Source of the DNA: Rugalucina vietnamica
Lineage: Eukaryota > Mollusca > Bivalvia > Lucinida > Lucinidae
DNA: 64,000 nucleotides
NCBI GenBank assembly: GCA_964017185.1
Contig: OZ024880.1
Span: 43,289,071 to 43,353,070 of the forward strand
Direction: 5' to 3'
The position numbers and the translations under genes are program-made. The notes beneath the pieces were generated by a model, which was not told where the DNA came from, searched no databases, and was given only the letters and a program-made list of their open reading frames with translations. Of the stretch, positions 1 to 11,150 are shown piece by piece. Every line of letters starts with the position of its first letter. Within the stretch, counting starts at the first letter, position 1.

Positions 1-116
1 TCATCGTTTGCTGCGTCTTTCTCATCTTGTTCATTGCCTTCTGTGGAATCTTTGATGGATGTTGTTGATGATATTCGAATTGAGTACTCAGCTGAGTTCT
101 TCCACCAGTAGCGAAT
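1..116 (-). CDS. 7TM gene exon 6: start of cytoplasmic tail (partial)
   Basis: Acceptor ATAG at 117-118, phase 0 entry directly after FMPK of TM7. It reads IRYWWKNSAEYSIRISSTTS and then an acidic, serine-rich stretch (DSTEGNEQDEKDAAND) up to the window edge with no stop, as expected for a GABA-B-type C-terminal tail. Confidence 0.75.
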   Translation of the reverse strand, partial: MRYWWKNSAEYSIRISSTTSIKDSTEGNEQDEKDAAND

Positions 117-3100
117 CTATATTTAAAATAACACATAAACATAACTTATATATAGCTATCAGTAGATGAAATTGGCGTGCTCAGGCTTAACGAAACGAAA
201 CGGGATAATTGCTCTCTATGAAACGTTGATCTTTAGCTAGGGCGTGAAAAATTATTTTTTTGTTTTGGCCTTCACCATCTACAGAAAATTCATTTGGAAG
301 AAATAATCACATACCTTTGGCATAAACAGAACAGCCTGTACCCAACTAGAACATCCTGCTATCAGAATGGTAGACAGAATATACACAACATTTGGTTGAA
401 ACTGGAAAGCTGATGCTACCATCAAACCAACAACTGACATCAGAACTGCGCCGAATATGGCCATTATTGTTAAAGAAGAATCGTTGAGCGTTGGAACAGA
501 AACGTTCCTTATTTTCCACGCCAACACCAGTGCCTGTATGAGTAGGACTAGTTTCCATATTGATAACAATGCTATCCACAGAGGAAATCTGTGACACACG
601 CATTCCTGTAGCAGCACGGTTATGTTTTGGGAGTAGTGTGAATGCTCTGGCCATTGGGTCTGTAATATATGAAACAGAAAACTAAGTTATTTAAGTTGAC
701 GGCATGGCACAAGGTTACTGAAACATGGGTTTTGATTTTCGCTCGAGCAAATTGGAAAGTTTAAGAATGGTTCAGACTCTTACATACTTTTTATTGTTTT
801 GCGGTGTCAACCAAAATTCTTTTTATCGTAAAGCAATAATGTAGGCTTAGTTCAGCTAGGTCTCATTTTTGATTCACCTGGATAATGTAATTTGTTTGAT
901 GCATCTGCACTGGATCGATGACTTGCCACAGCAACATGATGATAGTGTCGATAAGAACAATGCAGATGGAGATCAGAATGAGACGAGAGTCTTTGATAAC
1001 CTGCAAAATAGTCAGACCTTACCGATCAGACAGAAATAGATAGAATATAACAATCGCGTACAATGCCTAAAAACATAATATTGCACAACTCCAGCAGGCA
1101 TTCCATTTGCAAACATTTGCTTTTTGCTAAAAGTATTTTCTTTTCAAAATCAATGTGTAGCTCATGCTGCCAGTTCAGGGCAGAATAGTGTGGCCCCCAA
1201 AACATTTCAGGATTGTCGATCTTTCTATTTACGAACGTGAAAGAAACTCTTTATTTCAAAGGTAAATGTGATTCCTTATATAAAGAGAATATGAACATTA
1301 AGCAAGATTGCAAAAAGACAAAGGTACTAACCACGCGTCGCACAGTGCCATATTTGAAGATCTGGTACACCCTCCAGGACTTTGCGATCACCGGTCCAAA
1401 CATTATGCTAGTAGCACAGGCAATCAACCAAGCTCGTGTCTGAAATATAAACATAGCGGGACACTTTCAAGTGTTGACATCATTCAAGGTGTACAACATG
1501 ATAGTCAAGCAACTGACGGGTCGATCCTATAAGGATTTTCACGTTAAATATCACAAGCCTTGTGCGCAATTTTATCGTGGGTATGCTAAGTTTAGGGCTA
1601 TTTGATGATAAAACATCAGAGGGTATTTATGAGGAGTTTCAACTGTTTCTTGTTTAAGTCGTATAAAAAGTAGTCAGCCAACGTCCCGACATGACCATAG
1701 ATGTTGACTGGGGCGTACAAAGCATCAATTCAAACATTCAAATTGTTTTATATACTTTTTGTCGTAGAGATGAAAAAAAAAACCAAAAAAAAAAAAAAAA
1801 AAAAAAACAAAAAACAAAAAAAAAAAAAAAACCAAAAAAAAAAAAAAAACAACAGCAAATGCATCAAAGACCAATGCAAAAATGGAAGTGAATCACAAAT
1901 CATGCATTCTTTATCGTGATGACGAAAACATTCTTAAATTCCGTTAATCTTGTGAACTATATAATACTCGTGATACCGTACCTGACACAGTATGGATAAC
2001 CCTTGGAGGTTGCCAGCAACGATGAAATCGAGACCAAAGAGAAAACAGCTAATACTGAGAAGAACTGCACCAAGGCTTATCAGCAGATTCAAGACTGGAC
2101 TGGTCATCTTCACCACTCTAAAAATAAAAAAATGAAAAGAGTTTAATTAATCTATTCATTGCATGGGACTTGAAACAGTTACATGACGCCGCTTGAATAT
2201 ATCATAAAACATGTTTGTTGGTGAAATAAAAGGTTTATTATATAAAATTGCAACGGACAGAAACTTACTCGCAATCAAATGTGAAACTTTCAAGTGGACA
2301 AAAAAGTGAAGAAACCGTCTTCCTAAGCAGCTGGTTGCAAGGCTTTTTCTTAACTCATTTAAAACTGGCGTCCCTTTTATGGGACATAGGCAAACAGTAT
2401 AGCCCCAGATGTGACGCCGCAGAACGCGGAGTCCCATCTGGGGCTATTCTGTTTGCTTAGAGGAATTTCATCGAAAAATTGAATAAAAAATAAAAATCAC
2501 TCCCAACACCCCTGAAAATGAAAGTGGACTCATCCAATTGATAACGATGGGAAAATCCATTCGTCAAATATGGGTTAAATGACAAGGAAATCAGTGCCAC
2601 TTTCACGTCACACGTACAGCCTTGTAAATGATTCTTATTTATCACCCATCAGACAAGCACATCTCTTTGTGTGTCTGTTATATATTTTTATGTCCCGGTA
2701 CAAGTACATTTTCAGCTGTCTCAAAATGTCAATGATTTTTCTTTGTTTAGTTAAATAGAAATGTGCACCTCATCACTTCCAAATGAGGAAGTAAAACAAA
2801 AAGCTGAATGTCAACTTTCAGAGAGAAAAAGTGTAGATTTCTGGAAAAAATAAAAAAGTAATTTAGATCTTCTGCTTTGATGAAAATCTCGGAATGAATT
2901 TAATTTTGCTGAGAATTGTATACACATGAGGTAAAAATTTTACATATCAAAAGATACGAGGCTGAAACAATCATGACAAATATTCAAATATGAAGTAAAT
3001 AAACAGTAATATACCATGTGAAATACATTCTTCGTAACAAATATTTATGAGAATAACAGTGTGTTATGTGGGAGGGTTTCTACACAGTTCTAAGTATATT

Positions 3101-4223
3101 TTTAATGAAAATGCATAAATTTCTTTGTTAGTTAATATTTTTACTATTCATTAAGCTTTGAAGTTTTAAAATATTTGGATTCTTATGACAGCGGCTAATA
3201 TATTAAGAGATGGCGTAAATATAATTAATGATGGTGTTGAGGCCTTAACAAGGGAATGTCAGGCCATCAGGAAAACATGTCCGTGCAATGTATACCCCCT
3301 TGAACCCCACTTTTATATAGTAAAACTGGGGTTTGCAGGGGTATACCTTTTTTCTTATTTTTGCTCCAAAACATAGATTGTGGGTACTCGTTAGAACCGC
3401 CTCGGCGAGGCGGTTCTAACGTGTACCCACAATCTATGTTTTGAGCAAAAATAAGAAAAATATCAACATTTTTCTGATGAAATTTGCAATTTTTGAAGTT
3501 GAAAAAATCTCAGTATATTGCATGGGCAAGTTTTCGTAATGCTCGTTTTCAGGTTTTTCAAGTCTAATACTATGCAGAGCCTCGGATGAGACAGCCTCGG
3601 GTAAGGCTTTCATCGCTCGGCCTAAACTCCACCATAGATTTTTTCAAAGCGACACTTCTGTTTTAGTTAAGTTTGGGTAACTGAGTGGCCGCCTATTGGG
3701 AAATAGCTGCTCACTCGGCTTACGATATGTTTTCTAAGTATAAGACCTAATTGGCCATTTGTTTTGTTTTCCTACCTCGGTTTTTGGAGTGGGAATTTCT
3801 TTCTGATTGCGCCTTTTCCCGATCATTGCCTACTTGTAACTATCTGCCTAGGCGAAAACAAAGGCGCAGATCAGCTTCGCAGTAACTGCGAAGCTGATCA
3901 GCGCCTTTGTTTTCGCTACTCGGATAGTACAATTCCTCCTCTCTTAACTTCAAAATTTCAAGCTTCTAGCCTGCTTCTGAAGCTGTACAGGCCAGTTTGT
4001 GTCAGACATGTTCGAAAACCACATTGTTGGTTTTCCCACGAAGCGGCTCATATGTATCTTTTAATTTTTTTTGTAAAATTGGACCAGGTTATCATACCTA
4101 TTATTACGGTGGTAAACGTGGAATATCATAAAGCTAAGCGAAACCATCATCCCTAATGTGGCGCATGCGCAAGATACGACAAAATTTGCCAGTCCTGGAG
4201 TTAGAACATCCTCCATTTTCTTG
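1..4223 (-). CDS. GABA-B-like class C GPCR, seven-helix core (6 exons, tail runs off window)
   Basis: Six exons (4098-4223, 1982-2117, 1332-1439, 878-1000, 315-659, 1-116) join in phase and give all seven membrane helices of a class C GPCR. Family signatures seen are VVKMTSPVLNLL (TM2), FLFGLD, CQTRAWL (TM3 cysteine region), AKSWRVYQIF, VIKDSRL, a WQVIDP loop, ECVCHR (second extracellular loop cysteine), AWKIRNVSVPTLNDS (TM5 to TM6) and VLFMPK after TM7; these are typical of metabotropic GABA-B-type receptors, which act as plasma-membrane receptors coupling to G proteins. The TM1 exon has a strong acceptor, so upstream exons are expected. No ligand-binding Venus-flytrap exon is visible within 7 kb upstream; the next exons on this strand are LRP/EGF/glycine-rich. 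An in-frame ATG at 4216 in an AAAATGG context could instead start a short, ectodomain-less protein. Assignment to the 7TM family is firm; the ligand is unknown. Confidence 0.9.
315..659 (-). CDS. 7TM gene exon 5: second extracellular loop, TM5, TM6, TM7
   Basis: A 345-nt exon, phase 0 to 0, acceptor TTACAG and donor GTATGT. It begins TQWPEHSHYSQNITVLLQEC, with an N-glycosylation site (NIT) and the loop cysteine. Three hydrophobic helices follow: LWIALLSIWKLVLLIQAL, then a segment after NVSVPTLNDSS, and VVYILSTILIAGCSSW. It is the clearest GABA-B-like exon in the window. Confidence 0.93.
878..1000 (-). CDS. 7TM gene exon 4: TM4
   Basis: A 123-nt exon, phase 0 to 0, acceptor TTTGCAG and donor GTGAAT. 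It reads VIKDSRLILISICIVLIDTI and on to MLLWQVIDPVQMHQTNYIIQ, matching the IKD, TM4 and W-Q-DP pattern of GABA-B receptors. It is too short for simple ORF finding but is bounded by good splice sites. Confidence 0.9.
1332..1439 (-). CDS. 7TM gene exon 3: TM3
   Basis: A 108-nt exon, phase 0 to 0, acceptor ATTTCAG and donor GTTAGT. It encodes TRAWLIACATSIMFGPVIAK followed by SWRVYQIFKYGTVRRV. With the preceding exon end (LSILCQ) it rebuilds the TM3 and K-[ST]-WRV-I-F signature. Confidence 0.92.
1590..1770 (+). mobile_element. SINE 3' end relic
   Basis: The CGACATGACCATAGATGTTG and GGGGCGTACAAAGCATCAAT segment resembles 63590-63650. Both look like the 3' ends of a SINE; the head is not recognisable. 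Confidence 0.4.
1769..1853 (+). repeat. Poly-A-rich low complexity
   Basis: A tracts interrupted by CC and C. Probably the tail of the SINE relic just before it. Confidence 0.9.
1982..2117 (-). CDS. 7TM gene exon 2: TM2
   Basis: A 136-nt exon, phase 2 entry, phase 0 exit, donor GTACGG. It reads VVKMTSPVLNLLISLGAVLL and on through FLFGLDFIVAGNLQGLSILC. The VVKMTSP and FLFGLD signatures are those of the first cytoplasmic loop and TM2 of GABA-B-type receptors. Confidence 0.92.
2118..3264. other. Intron between TM1 and TM2 exons
   Basis: It holds a MITE of the GCCCCAGATG hairpin type (about 2367-2610) and otherwise AT-rich DNA in which I see no exon or RNA gene. Confidence 0.6.
2367..2610 (+). 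mobile_element. MITE, GCCCCAGATG hairpin family, copy 1
   Basis: GGCAAACAGTATAGCCCCAG, a palindromic centre built on GACGCCGCAGAACGCGG, then ATGAAAGTGGACTCATCC and CATTCGTCAA. The same blocks occur in the same order at 18.7, 27.2 and 57.9 kb. Confidence 0.75.
3265..3541 (+). mobile_element. Palindromic MITE, family GTGGGTACTCG, copy 1
   Basis: Imperfect terminal inverted repeats (CATCAGGAAAACATGTCC and GGGCAAGTTTTCGTAATG) around a large near-palindrome centred on CGCCTCGGCGAGGCG, with GTGGGTAC and AACATAGATTGTGGG arms. About 14 copies occur in the window. No coding capacity. Confidence 0.85.
3661..3845 (+). repeat. Unclassified dispersed repeat, copy 1
   Basis: AACTGAGTGGCCGCCTATTG, AGCTGCTCACTCGGCTTACG, CGGTTTTTGGAGTGGGAA and CTGATTGCGCCTTTTCC blocks, also present at 5888-6110 (inverted), 23077-23600 and 28136-28620. 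Confidence 0.65.
3841..4051 (+). mobile_element. MITE, GAGCCGCCTC family, copy 1 (left end lost)
   Basis: A hairpin of GCGAAAACAAAGGCGCAGAT with its reverse complement around GCTTCGCAGTAACTGCGAAG, then a terminal repeat CCAACAATGTGG-type end (CACATTGTTGGTTTTCCC and CGGCTC). It is joined to the dispersed repeat on its left. Confidence 0.75.
4098..4223 (-). CDS. 7TM gene exon 1 as seen: TM1
   Basis: A 126-nt exon bounded by a pyrimidine tract with TTTCAG and a GTATGA donor. It enters in phase 2 and exits in phase 2, which fits the TM2 exon exactly (the split codon gives Arg). It encodes KKMEDVLTPGLANFVVS, a hydrophobic helix ending SLSFMIFHVYHRNNR, matching TM1 and the H-YR-R edge of GABA-B receptors. 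A palindromic MITE ends only about 50 bp downstream. It is either an internal exon of a longer gene or, from the ATG at 4216, the first coding exon. Confidence 0.85.
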
Positions 4224-4231
4224 CTGAAATT

Positions 4232-4718
4232 GAAATGATAAGAAATGTTCCAAGTAGTTTCAAGAATGTTGAAATATAAATGGTGTTATTTTGATATTAT
4301 CTCGCAAAATATTGTCAGTAATGCAGTTGCAGCATGCAAAAATTATTAATTCAAAATAATGTCACAATTTCCAAAATTTTAACACCCTGATTATAATTTC
4401 GAACTTTAAAAGCTAGTATTAAGCAGATTCACACGACATCACGGTTGTACTCCATGTTTTCAGACTTACTCTGAACAAGGCAAGGTTTAATGGCCTATCT
4501 CAAAATGTCCCTTCTAAAATGTGTGTTTGTGCTCATTTATCGATAGGTAATTTAAAACTGATAATGGTTAAGGTACAACAATTAAAACATAACAAATCGA
4601 AGGTTCATATTTGCAATGTTACTCTGGGCCTTCAAACTCAAATCCGAGTATTATATTAGCTGACAACACAAGGCTCTAGCAAGTAAATAAAATGCTGTGG
4701 TGCAATCTTCTAATCGAA
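4232..4718. other. AT-rich intron or intergenic stretch, no gene recognised
   Basis: AT-rich DNA between the TM1 exon and a foldback element. A GTAAGT donor-like site follows CTTGTTCAGA on the minus strand, but no open acceptor-to-donor exon in a usable phase was found. Confidence 0.5.
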
Positions 4719-4731
4719 TACTATAGTCCGG

Positions 4732-7700
4732 CACAAAATCAATTTGACCTGGAAGTGTGGTATAAAGTTTTTTTCTTTACAGATTCTTGTAGGTTAGACA
4801 TTGCCATTAACGATTCTGGATGATGACAGCCTGTCATCATTGAGCATTTTGAGAAATTCAAGATGGCGTCCAAGATGTCAGAAAATAATGAAAATACATA
4901 TATTATTATACAATGTGCCTCTTAAAATGAACCAAAATGCTATGTTTCCTCACAACTTAAGCAGGTATTATTATATCTAACATAAGTTATTGTTTCCTGG
5001 TTTAAGGATAAAAATGACATCCAAGATGGCTGCCAAAATAAGATTTCTTTAAGAATTCTAATGTATGTACACTATTTACATATTTAAGCTTCTTCTACAT
5101 ACATATTTTGATCATTTAGGCCTGAAAATGACCTATTAAGTTTTTTTTTTATGAAATTCATGCATGTAAGACCTTTTTATAGATATCCAACTTCTGACAC
5201 CCTGTTAACATTGAGCAATTCGAGAAAATCAAGATGACATGTGGAAAAAAAATGTTTATGCACTGTTTTATAGTTTGTCTCTCACAGAACGAAAAATGTT
5301 ATTTCATCCTACTATTTAGTACATATTGACACATCTAACATTAGTTACCTTTTCCAGGCTTTAAAGTAAAATATGGAATCCAAGATGGCTGTCAGAACAT
5401 ATATAGCTTAAATATTATACGCATTTTCCTAATACATACACTTTTGAACCATTTGTCTATTTCTGATGTGAATGCATCATTAAACATGTTTAATTCTTAG
5501 GAATAATAATTAAAAAATAACAAGAGCTTCACTGTATAGATCGTGCTCACATAGTTGGTCTGGTCAAGAATCATTTTACTGTGGTTTGCTGTCACTGACA
5601 ACAAGCAGCAGCTTATTAAGTTGATAGGTTGTGAGTTTTTACAGTATGCGGAATTTCATAAAAAAAGCAATGATATCAACAAACAAGTTGGTACAGGCAA
5701 AAATCGCAAATAGAATGTGTAAAAGATGTAATAATGTGTTTCAATTGAAAAGAATGACATAAATACACCAACAAGCAGACAGATGATGTCTTTGTGTACC
5801 AGATAAACACTTTTGTAATTCATGAAAATCCAAAATAAGCTTCAATTGTTGCGGATGACACTGATGTACGGCTTTGTTTCTTTTAAGCGCAACACCTCAC
5901 TTGTTAAATTCTCCAATGAAAAGGTACAAGTAGGCAAAGATCAGGAAAAGGCGCAATCAGAAAAAGATTCCCACTCCAAAAACCGAGGTGGGAAAAAACC
6001 AAACTAACAATCAGGTACTTATACTATGAAACATATCGTAAGCCGAATGAGCAGCTATTTTCCCAATAGGTGGCCACTCAGTTACCTTAACTTTAGGTAA
6101 GCAAGAACTGTCATAGACATACAGCCGACAGACTAACTATAAAAGAATGCTGACCTAACACCTGATTTAATTAATGCTCATGAACTATAAGGATGAGTTC
6201 CTTCTGCACGCTTCCATACTTTGACCTACTAAATAATTGAAAATGTTGAACATCCCCATTTGCCATCAATGACAAATATGTTGCCTGAGTCATTTTGGTG
6301 GCTGACTCATGAGACCAAATTCTACCACTCCACCTTTACCTTTTGATGACCACCTTCTTGAATCATTTTTTGAATTGAACGTGAAAGTCATAGCGCCGCA
6401 TAGCTCTGTGGTGGTTACAACAAAGCAAGCATAGGCTTACAGAAATAAATCATAAAATGCTGTGGGACAAATGGTTTTAGACTGTGTCTTTAGCTGCATA
6501 CTTGTGGTTTTATTGCATCTGCTTATAGCAATAATTTTCTTAAGCTACATATACTTTCAAATATGCATGTTGACCAGGTATCCTTGATCTATTTTGTATG
6601 CTCCATTTACTTTGACAATGTTTTACCAAACTATGTTTATCATTAAAGTGTGTTTATCAATAACTTAGATAGCGCTAACTGTGAAATATTGCTTATTTTT
6701 TACTAGTATTTGTACTTCATATACATGTACAGCCCATGTATTTTTCAAGCACACACATTCAGCTGGTGCCCTTGACATTTACATATATTCCATGCTCCTC
6801 TGACCAAATTAATGTCAAATTACTTAGCTGGCGGGCTCTTAGACTTGGAAACCTTGATGCATTATTTCATGCTGTGCCGTTGACTTTGAAATTATAAATG
6901 TCGAGGCTAACACTTGGATTGTGTAACCATGCATGTTAATTGCCATTGATATACATGTACTCTTAAAGCATGCACAATGACCTGGTGCCCTTGATCTGAT
7001 TTTCATGCTCTCTTGCCTTTGATAATATTTATGGCGCGTCTTGCACTAAGGTGATGTATTTCTGCTCCTTTATTAAATAGTTTGATGTGGATCCGTGAAT
7101 AGTTATTTCCCCGGGACATTGATCAATATTGTATTGTATGTTTACTAGAGTTTGACAAAATTAACATAAGAGTTTCGCATTTAAATGCGTTTCCTGTAAC
7201 ACCGATATCTGCATATATAAATCCCTAGATATGAATGGCCCTTTACATATCCTTCGGGTGAAGCACCTTTTTTCCTAATACACATGACCTACAATGTGTG
7301 TTTTATTATTTCATCCATTTAAGTTGCAAAATCGACAGTGACATTCTTGTCATCAATGATGTTGATTGTTTGACAGTTTATATCTTCTAGATCTGCACCC
7401 TGTACATTTGTTCCAAAGCTCCAAATTTGTTCCATATTGTTAATCAATATACTGTTAATAAAAGTAGCTAAGCTGAAGCATAGAACAAGTAATACCCGAC
7501 ACAACTTATATTTATGATTTCATTTATAAATAAGAAAACAAACTGTACATAAGTCTCCACTGTGTACTTAATACGTAAGCTAGTTTCTAGGCTTTATTTG
7601 TGTGGTGAAAATGCATCTGATAATATTGGTATTCAATTCAAGCGAAAATATCTTCATTTCTACTAATCTCATAAATGTCTGTTTGATAATTTTATCGTGC

Positions 7701-8668
7701 TGCCGATGAATCCATGACTGAATGATAATGCTATTTTATCATCTTTTTACACTTTGACAGTTTAATATGGATTTTGAATATAATCCATAATAAATGGTCA
7801 TAGTGTAAAAATAAACTGAACTTACATTAATAGAATAACACCACTGCAATGTGCTAAATTTGCCCTTTGTACTACTTCAAAGATAATTCAAAGCCGTGTA
7901 TTCCTTAAGATATATACAAACCATTTATTAAGATTAACTTAGATGTTCCGTCTGGAATTTTTGTGTCACTTTTACTCCGAAAATATACAGAGAGGAAATT
8001 GTGTCTTTTCTGGTGGCCATTTTGGATGCGATCTTAAGTACAGTTATTTTAATTTTAACAGCTTGCAAAAACTGCACATGTATTAGCTTCGCAAGCAATT
8101 TAATTTGCCTTTATGATTTGATCAAAATGCAAACAGACATTCATTTTCAGATCAGTGTATTTAAGTCTTCAGCCGATACTCTGTATCTGGCAGACATTTT
8201 GGATGCCATCTTGAATTTCTTACAAGGCCCAATGATTTCAAGAGTTCATTATAGTGATTCTATGACACTGTCTAACACAGACGAAGCTCAAGTATGTGTA
8301 CAGTATAAATATATGGTAAAACATACAAAATATTATTTTGGCAGCCATGTTGGATGCCATCTTTGTTTTGTTTTTAACCAAAAAGCATTAATTGAAGACA
8401 ACTGAGTTAACACCTACTAAAGCTGTGAGAAAACATAGAATTTTTATTCATTTTATGGACAAACTGTATAGTAGAACATATGTCTTTTCATTATTTTAGA
8501 CATCTTGGACGCCATCTTGAATTTCTCCAAATGCTCAATGATGACAGGCTGTCATCATCCAGAATCTTAAATGGCAATGTCTAACCTGCAAGAATCCATC
8601 AAGAAAAAAACTTTATACCCGACTTCCAGGTCCATCGAAAAAATGCCATATTCGTGCCGGACTACTAA
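4732..8668. mobile_element. Foldback element with AAGATGGCGTCC arms
   Basis: The ends AGTCCGGCAC (4733) and GTGCCGGACT (8667) are inverted, and each side carries a matching 150-200 bp inverted block (CATTGAGCATTTTGAGAAAT and its complement). Inward, both arms hold several spaced copies of a unit with AAGATGGCGTCCAAGATG, on the plus strand at left and the minus strand at right. The interior is AT-rich, with a reversed copy of the dispersed repeat (5888-6110), and has no transposase-sized frame, so it is non-autonomous. Confidence 0.75.
5888..6110 (-). repeat. Unclassified dispersed repeat, inverted copy
   Basis: Reverse orientation of the repeat at 3661 and 23077 (ACCTCGGTTTTTGGAGTGGG and CTCATTCGGCTTACGATATG on the minus strand), inside the foldback element. 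Confidence 0.65.
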
Positions 8669-9257
8669 TTACTTATCAATTATAAAAGCATGCAAATATT
8701 GAGCTCAGTTTAAATGAATCATCACAATGTTTTCAATACTGTTTGGAAAACAGGAACTACAATCTCTCCCACAGATTCAAAATTAAATAAGCCTTTAGAT
8801 GTTTTTCTTTTTTATTATTATAATGCTTGCACAATGTATTCTAGACGTTTTTGGTTCTAGTACATACATTTTATATATACTGTACGTGTTGTTAAAATGA
8901 AATTTACGTTTAAATCAAACTACCCCATTAGCTACATGTACATGCAATTAAATGCTTCTCTTTAGGCAATTGATAAAACTGAATGCCCAAGAGCAGGCCT
9001 TGATAAAACGTTATGAACATATAGGTGAAAAATGACAAAAATTATTATTACCCAACCTACTATATAAAGAGAAATAAAACATTTCATGCTGTTTTTAAAC
9101 AATTTCAGTTAAAGCCAGTTTAAACTAGTTTCAATGAATTGTTTCATGTCATGTGACGAACTGTTTCATGTGCAACAGTTTTTACTGTTTCCCAGTCATG
9201 TGACATGCTTTACATGCTTTTATACTGCCTCACCCTACCTGCAAATATTGTCAAACA

Positions 9258-9628
9258 AAAAGTAACCAAAAGCAAACAACCAAACAAATGAATCAAACAA
9301 ACAAACAAAACATATGACCAAACAAACAAAACCAAGCCAACAAACATAAAACAAACAAATCCAACCAAGCATTAATCACAAATATGCACATGAAATAATC
9401 TAAGAAAACAGAAAAAACTGACAATAACTTAAAACAAAACAAACAAAAAGCAAAACAAACAAAAACAGAATAAAACTTAAAAAACAAACATGCAAACAAA
9501 AAATGAACCAAGCATACAAACAGAGTAAACAAAACAAAAACAGTAAAATAAGCAAACAAGTAAATCAACTTAAGTGCCAAACAAACAAGCAGAACTTACA
9601 AAAAAAACAACAACAACAACAACAACAA

Positions 9629-9675
<47 letters not shown>

Positions 9676-9725
9676 AATAAAGTAAACAAACAAGCAAATC
9701 AGAATCAAACAAGCAAACATGATCT
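9258..9725 (+). repeat. AAAC/CAA/poly-A low-complexity region
   Basis: Long run of AAACAAAC, CAACAACAA and poly-A units, with no coding value. Confidence 0.9.
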
Positions 9726-9879
9726 GTACAACAAAACCAGGATATAAACATGTTTCAGCCATATTTTCAGTTTTAACATTTAATGTTGCAACCAGTCTTG
9801 TCATAATATAGTATGTGTCTGTTATGAAGTTTAATATAATGAATGTTTGAGTTGGGTAATAAAACAACTATTTCAAACC

Positions 9880-10033
9880 TTCCTGTGTGACAGTCATAAC
9901 TATCACCCCTCGGAGCTGTGGATGACCCGATGAACTGTTGCCCTCGGCCTTCGGCCTCGGGCAACAGTTCATCGAGTCATCCACAGCACCTCGGGGTGAT
10001 AGTTTTGACTGTTACACAGGAAGGTATGAAATA
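9880..10033. repeat. Long hairpin with CCTCGGCC centre
   Basis: An almost perfect inverted repeat: CCTTCCTGTGTGACAGTCAT at left pairs with the mirror on the right, closing on GCCCTCGGCCTTCGGCCTC. Arms are about 70 nt. It looks like a short palindromic MITE. Confidence 0.8.
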
Positions 10034-11150
10034 GTTGTATACTGGTACAACCAGATTTTATGACCACCACAATATTAAGATTATCGTGAAGTGAAAAAGC
10101 CAAGAGAAGATTCATACTGTATAAGCTTCTTTGAAGCTCGTTTTCTTATCCTTTATGTAATTGTTTTGTTATGTATGTACGCATTTCTTAAAATAAAATT
10201 GTATTTAAACCAAGTGAAAAAAGTTTAAACCGTTTATTTTGATTGTTTAACATCCAATATACAATTACACACAATACAAATTATCCAGGATCTGACAGTA
10301 AGCCAAAGGCTTTTTCTAAGGACATTTCCAGTAAAAAAATATAAAAGTTGTTCTATGACTAATGGCAAATATGCAAAGACGTAAAACTGATTCATTTTGT
10401 CAAAATAAAGAAAACTCTTACCAGTATTATGAGTATATGCTGTTCACGCTCTGGCTATTATTTTCTTCATTCGCCATTCGCCTGCGAAACTGACTTTCGC
10501 GAAACTGCGTGTGTCCTCATATTCGACGCGTTTAACGATCGACTAAAAATCAAGTTCCGTTTGGAAACTTCAAAATAATATATAGGAAATTTCAAAAAGC
10601 TATCAGTCACATAATAAGAATGGCTTCTATTATAAATAAAAGACTGACTTAAACAAGCCCACATTCTCTGCATTGTTTCATACTTTCGATTGTTAAGCTA
10701 AGACAAAAGAACAGTTTTACTTCTGAAATTCGATCAAACAATACTTTTGTACGACTGAATAGCAAGGTTTGCTTCTTTCTTTTTTTCTTTGCGTTATCTC
10801 CCAATAATGGAATTATATACAAAAATTCGTGGTTTTGTGATTTTCTGTTAGACTGATTGTTTTGTTTGTACCACGGTTTAGAAAAAAAAATAGTACTTAG
10901 TGGCGAATAACTGTGCATCGTCCCACCTTGTTTCAAGACCTTATTAGTGCTCTTCAATAATAAATATTAAAATGATGTTGTAATGCACAAGAACAACATG
11001 AGAAGAATGCCATAAACGATGATTCCAAGTGCATTTCAAGTTTAAAGACTTTAGTAATTAATAACATATGTATTACCTACAAAGCATTTCAGATTTGCAT
11101 ATTTGTGCAGCTTCTTATAACGTTATAATCAAATGCTGACAGAACCACCG

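Larger units (their letters stand above)
8669..11150. other. Stretch between the foldback element and exon 25
   Basis: It holds an AAAC-rich region and a long hairpin and otherwise AT-rich DNA. This is where an exon linking the glycine-rich and 7TM blocks would be sought. A strong minus-strand donor CTG|GTAAGAG lies at 10422, but the frames before it are closed within about 50 bp except for a very short exon, so no exon is called. Confidence 0.5.

Noticed and set aside
1691-1919. Lysine-rich frames
   Set aside because: Poly-A tract of a SINE relic.
3764-4156. 130-codon plus-strand frame
   Set aside because: Made of two repeat families and the antisense of the TM1 exon.
7319-7504. Signal-peptide-like minus-strand frame
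   Set aside because: The leader would start at TTG, no ATG or good donor is present, and it lies inside the foldback element.
8001-8405. 134-codon plus-strand frame
   Set aside because: Located in the right arm of a foldback element; reads through its repeat units.
9293-9867. Hydrophobic minus-strand frames rich in Phe and Cys
   Set aside because: Translation of AAAC, CAA and poly-A low complexity on the other strand.
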